Source of the DNA: Chitinophaga sp. 180180018-3
Lineage (GTDB): Bacteria; Bacteroidota; Bacteroidia; Chitinophagales; Chitinophagaceae
NCBI RefSeq assembly: GCF_037893185.1
Contig: NZ_CP140772.1
Location: 7,556,001-7,620,000 of the forward strand
DNA length: 64,000 nt
Direction of reading: 5' to 3'
Shown here: in pieces, positions 63,331 through 64,000 of the stretch
How the letters are laid out: each line of letters begins with the position of its first letter
How positions within the stretch are numbered: position 1 is the first letter of the stretch
Notes under the pieces: generated by a model
Seen by the model: only the letters and a program-made list of their open reading frames with translations
What the model was told of the DNA's origin: nothing
Databases searched by the model: none
Program-made: the position numbers and the translations under genes

Positions 63331-64000
63331 TTAGTTAGAATATTTTTCAGTCAGTTTCGCCAGTAGCGGAATATGTGTATCGTTGATTTCTCCTTTGGCG
63401 GTGAGTGCAGGAATATCAGCCAGCAATACCCAGCGGACTTCAGCCAGGTCGTCGCCTGCGCTGGGTTCTCCATACACCAGGTCGGTACAGAACAGCGTTG
63501 TGATGATTTTGTTTACTTCATCGCGATACCGCCAGTCGTTTACCCGGAGAGAAGCCACGTATTCCATATGACTTGTTTCCACATCGCCACATTCTTCTTT
63601 TAACTCCCTGGCCGCGGCCATTTCGAAATTGTCATCGGTTGGGTCGGAAAATCCGCCAGGCAACCGCCAGGTAGTTTCGGCTGGCTTACGACCGAGGAGT
63701 ATTTCTTTCCTGTTGTTACGGAACAATGCAATGTCTACTGTAGCGTATACAGATGGAAAGAGATTATAAGTATTGTAGATAATACCAGCCCTGAATTCTT
63801 CTGTATCAAATACTTTATCGGATACTGCTTCCCGCAGTGCGGTGGCATTATAGTCTTTCACGGGAGGCAATGCTTCGGTGGTATATTTTCCGGAATAAGT
63901 ATCCATGAAGCTGTTGCGGCTGCCGTAAAGCAGGAACGTTTCATGAGGGAAATTTGTATGCAGGAGCTCATCCAGTTTCTGAGACCATACCCGGTCGCTT
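63331..64000 (-). CDS. bifunctional NMN adenylyltransferase/NUDIX hydrolase (C-terminal part, runs off the window)
   Basis: The frame is open from the window edge to the stop at 63331. The first internal ATG (63906) is not the true start: upstream in frame the sequence reads SDRVWSQKLDELLHTNFPHE, then TFLLYGSRNSFMDTYSGKYT. NATALREAV (near codon 53 of the visible part) matches the C-terminal (S/N)xTxxR motif of NadM nucleotidyltransferases. A NUDIX domain follows: LLGRKPAETTWRLPGGFSD, then the box GGFSD(x)12 AARELKEECGD. The fusion (NadM + ADP-ribose pyrophosphatase) is known in bacteria. It adenylates NMN to NAD and cleaves ADP-ribose. The HxGH N-terminus lies beyond the window. Confidence 0.8.
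   Translation of the reverse strand, partial: SDRVWSQKLDELLHTNFPHETFLLYGSRNSFMDTYSGKYTTEALPPVKDYNATALREAVSDKVFDTEEFRAGIIYNTYNLFPSVYATVDIALFRNNRKEILLGRKPAETTWRLPGGFSDPTDDNFEMAAARELKEECGDVETSHMEYVASLRVNDWRYRDEVNKIITTLFCTDLVYGEPSAGDDLAEVRWVLLADIPALTAKGEINDTHIPLLAKLTEKYSN

Noticed and set aside
63331..63906. Stand-alone NUDIX hydrolase of 191 residues starting at the ATG at 63906
   Set aside because: The frame is open to the window edge with NadM-like sequence, so the ATG is internal to a larger fusion.

Overview
The window reads as chromosomal DNA of a Bacteroidota bacterium, most likely Chitinophaga or a close relative (Chitinophagaceae). Support comes from a SusC/SusD pair, a DUF6377-type TPR regulator, Bacteroidota-type lipoproteins, several TAnnTTTG (-7 type) promoter elements and small families typical of the phylum (DUF4834, DUF2752, TM2). 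Most of it is ordinary housekeeping DNA, with a few accessory stretches.

Layout. 1-9.0 kb: end of a CPBP membrane protease, dusB, an HNH/NUMOD4 endonuclease-like gene, a large Dna2-like nuclease-helicase, proC, a SixA-like phosphatase and a PurF-type amidotransferase. 9.1-16.3 kb: a SurA-like chaperone, then the conserved rimP-nusA-infB translation/transcription operon, whose IF-2 carries an unusual Gly/Gln/Asn/Arg repeat tract. 16.4-18.3 kb: small membrane proteins, a HAD hydrolase and a CAU-anticodon tRNA. 18.3-20.9 kb: AT-richer accessory DNA with gene debris and a three-gene hipB-hipS-hipT type toxin-antitoxin operon behind two identical operator palindromes. 20.9-25.6 kb: an FtsX/MacB-like permease and two divergent, same-length surface proteins. 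25.7-27.1 kb: a tiny lipoprotein ending in a CPACGMG motif followed by a DUF692/MNIO-type iron oxygenase, the layout of a peptide-modification system. 28-37.8 kb: a polysaccharide utilisation locus (SusD, SusC, GH31, DUF6377 regulator). 37.9-40.6 kb: envelope and stress proteins. 41-47.3 kb: a thiamine operon (thiS-thiC-tenI-like-thiD-thiE-thiG-thiH) behind a TPP riboswitch. 47.4-52 kb: small envelope proteins, a sterol-desaturase-type enzyme, dnaN and an aminotransferase. 52.1-59.2 kb: a TetR-TetR-TolC-HlyD-RND efflux operon. 59.3-64 kb: a secreted beta-propeller protein and an NAD-salvage cluster: a NadM/NUDIX fusion cut by the window end, nicotinamide phosphoribosyltransferase, and a methyltransferase with a nucleotidyltransferase-like N-terminal domain.

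The three most novel-looking items are (1) the lipoprotein-anchored putative MNIO substrate with its oxygenase and an upstream palindrome, (2) the HipBST-like module whose HipB carries two YegP/DUF1508 repeats ahead of the HTH, and (3) the nucleotidyltransferase-like/methyltransferase fusion linked to NAD salvage. All assignments come from reading the sequence and remembered family motifs; no database search was run.
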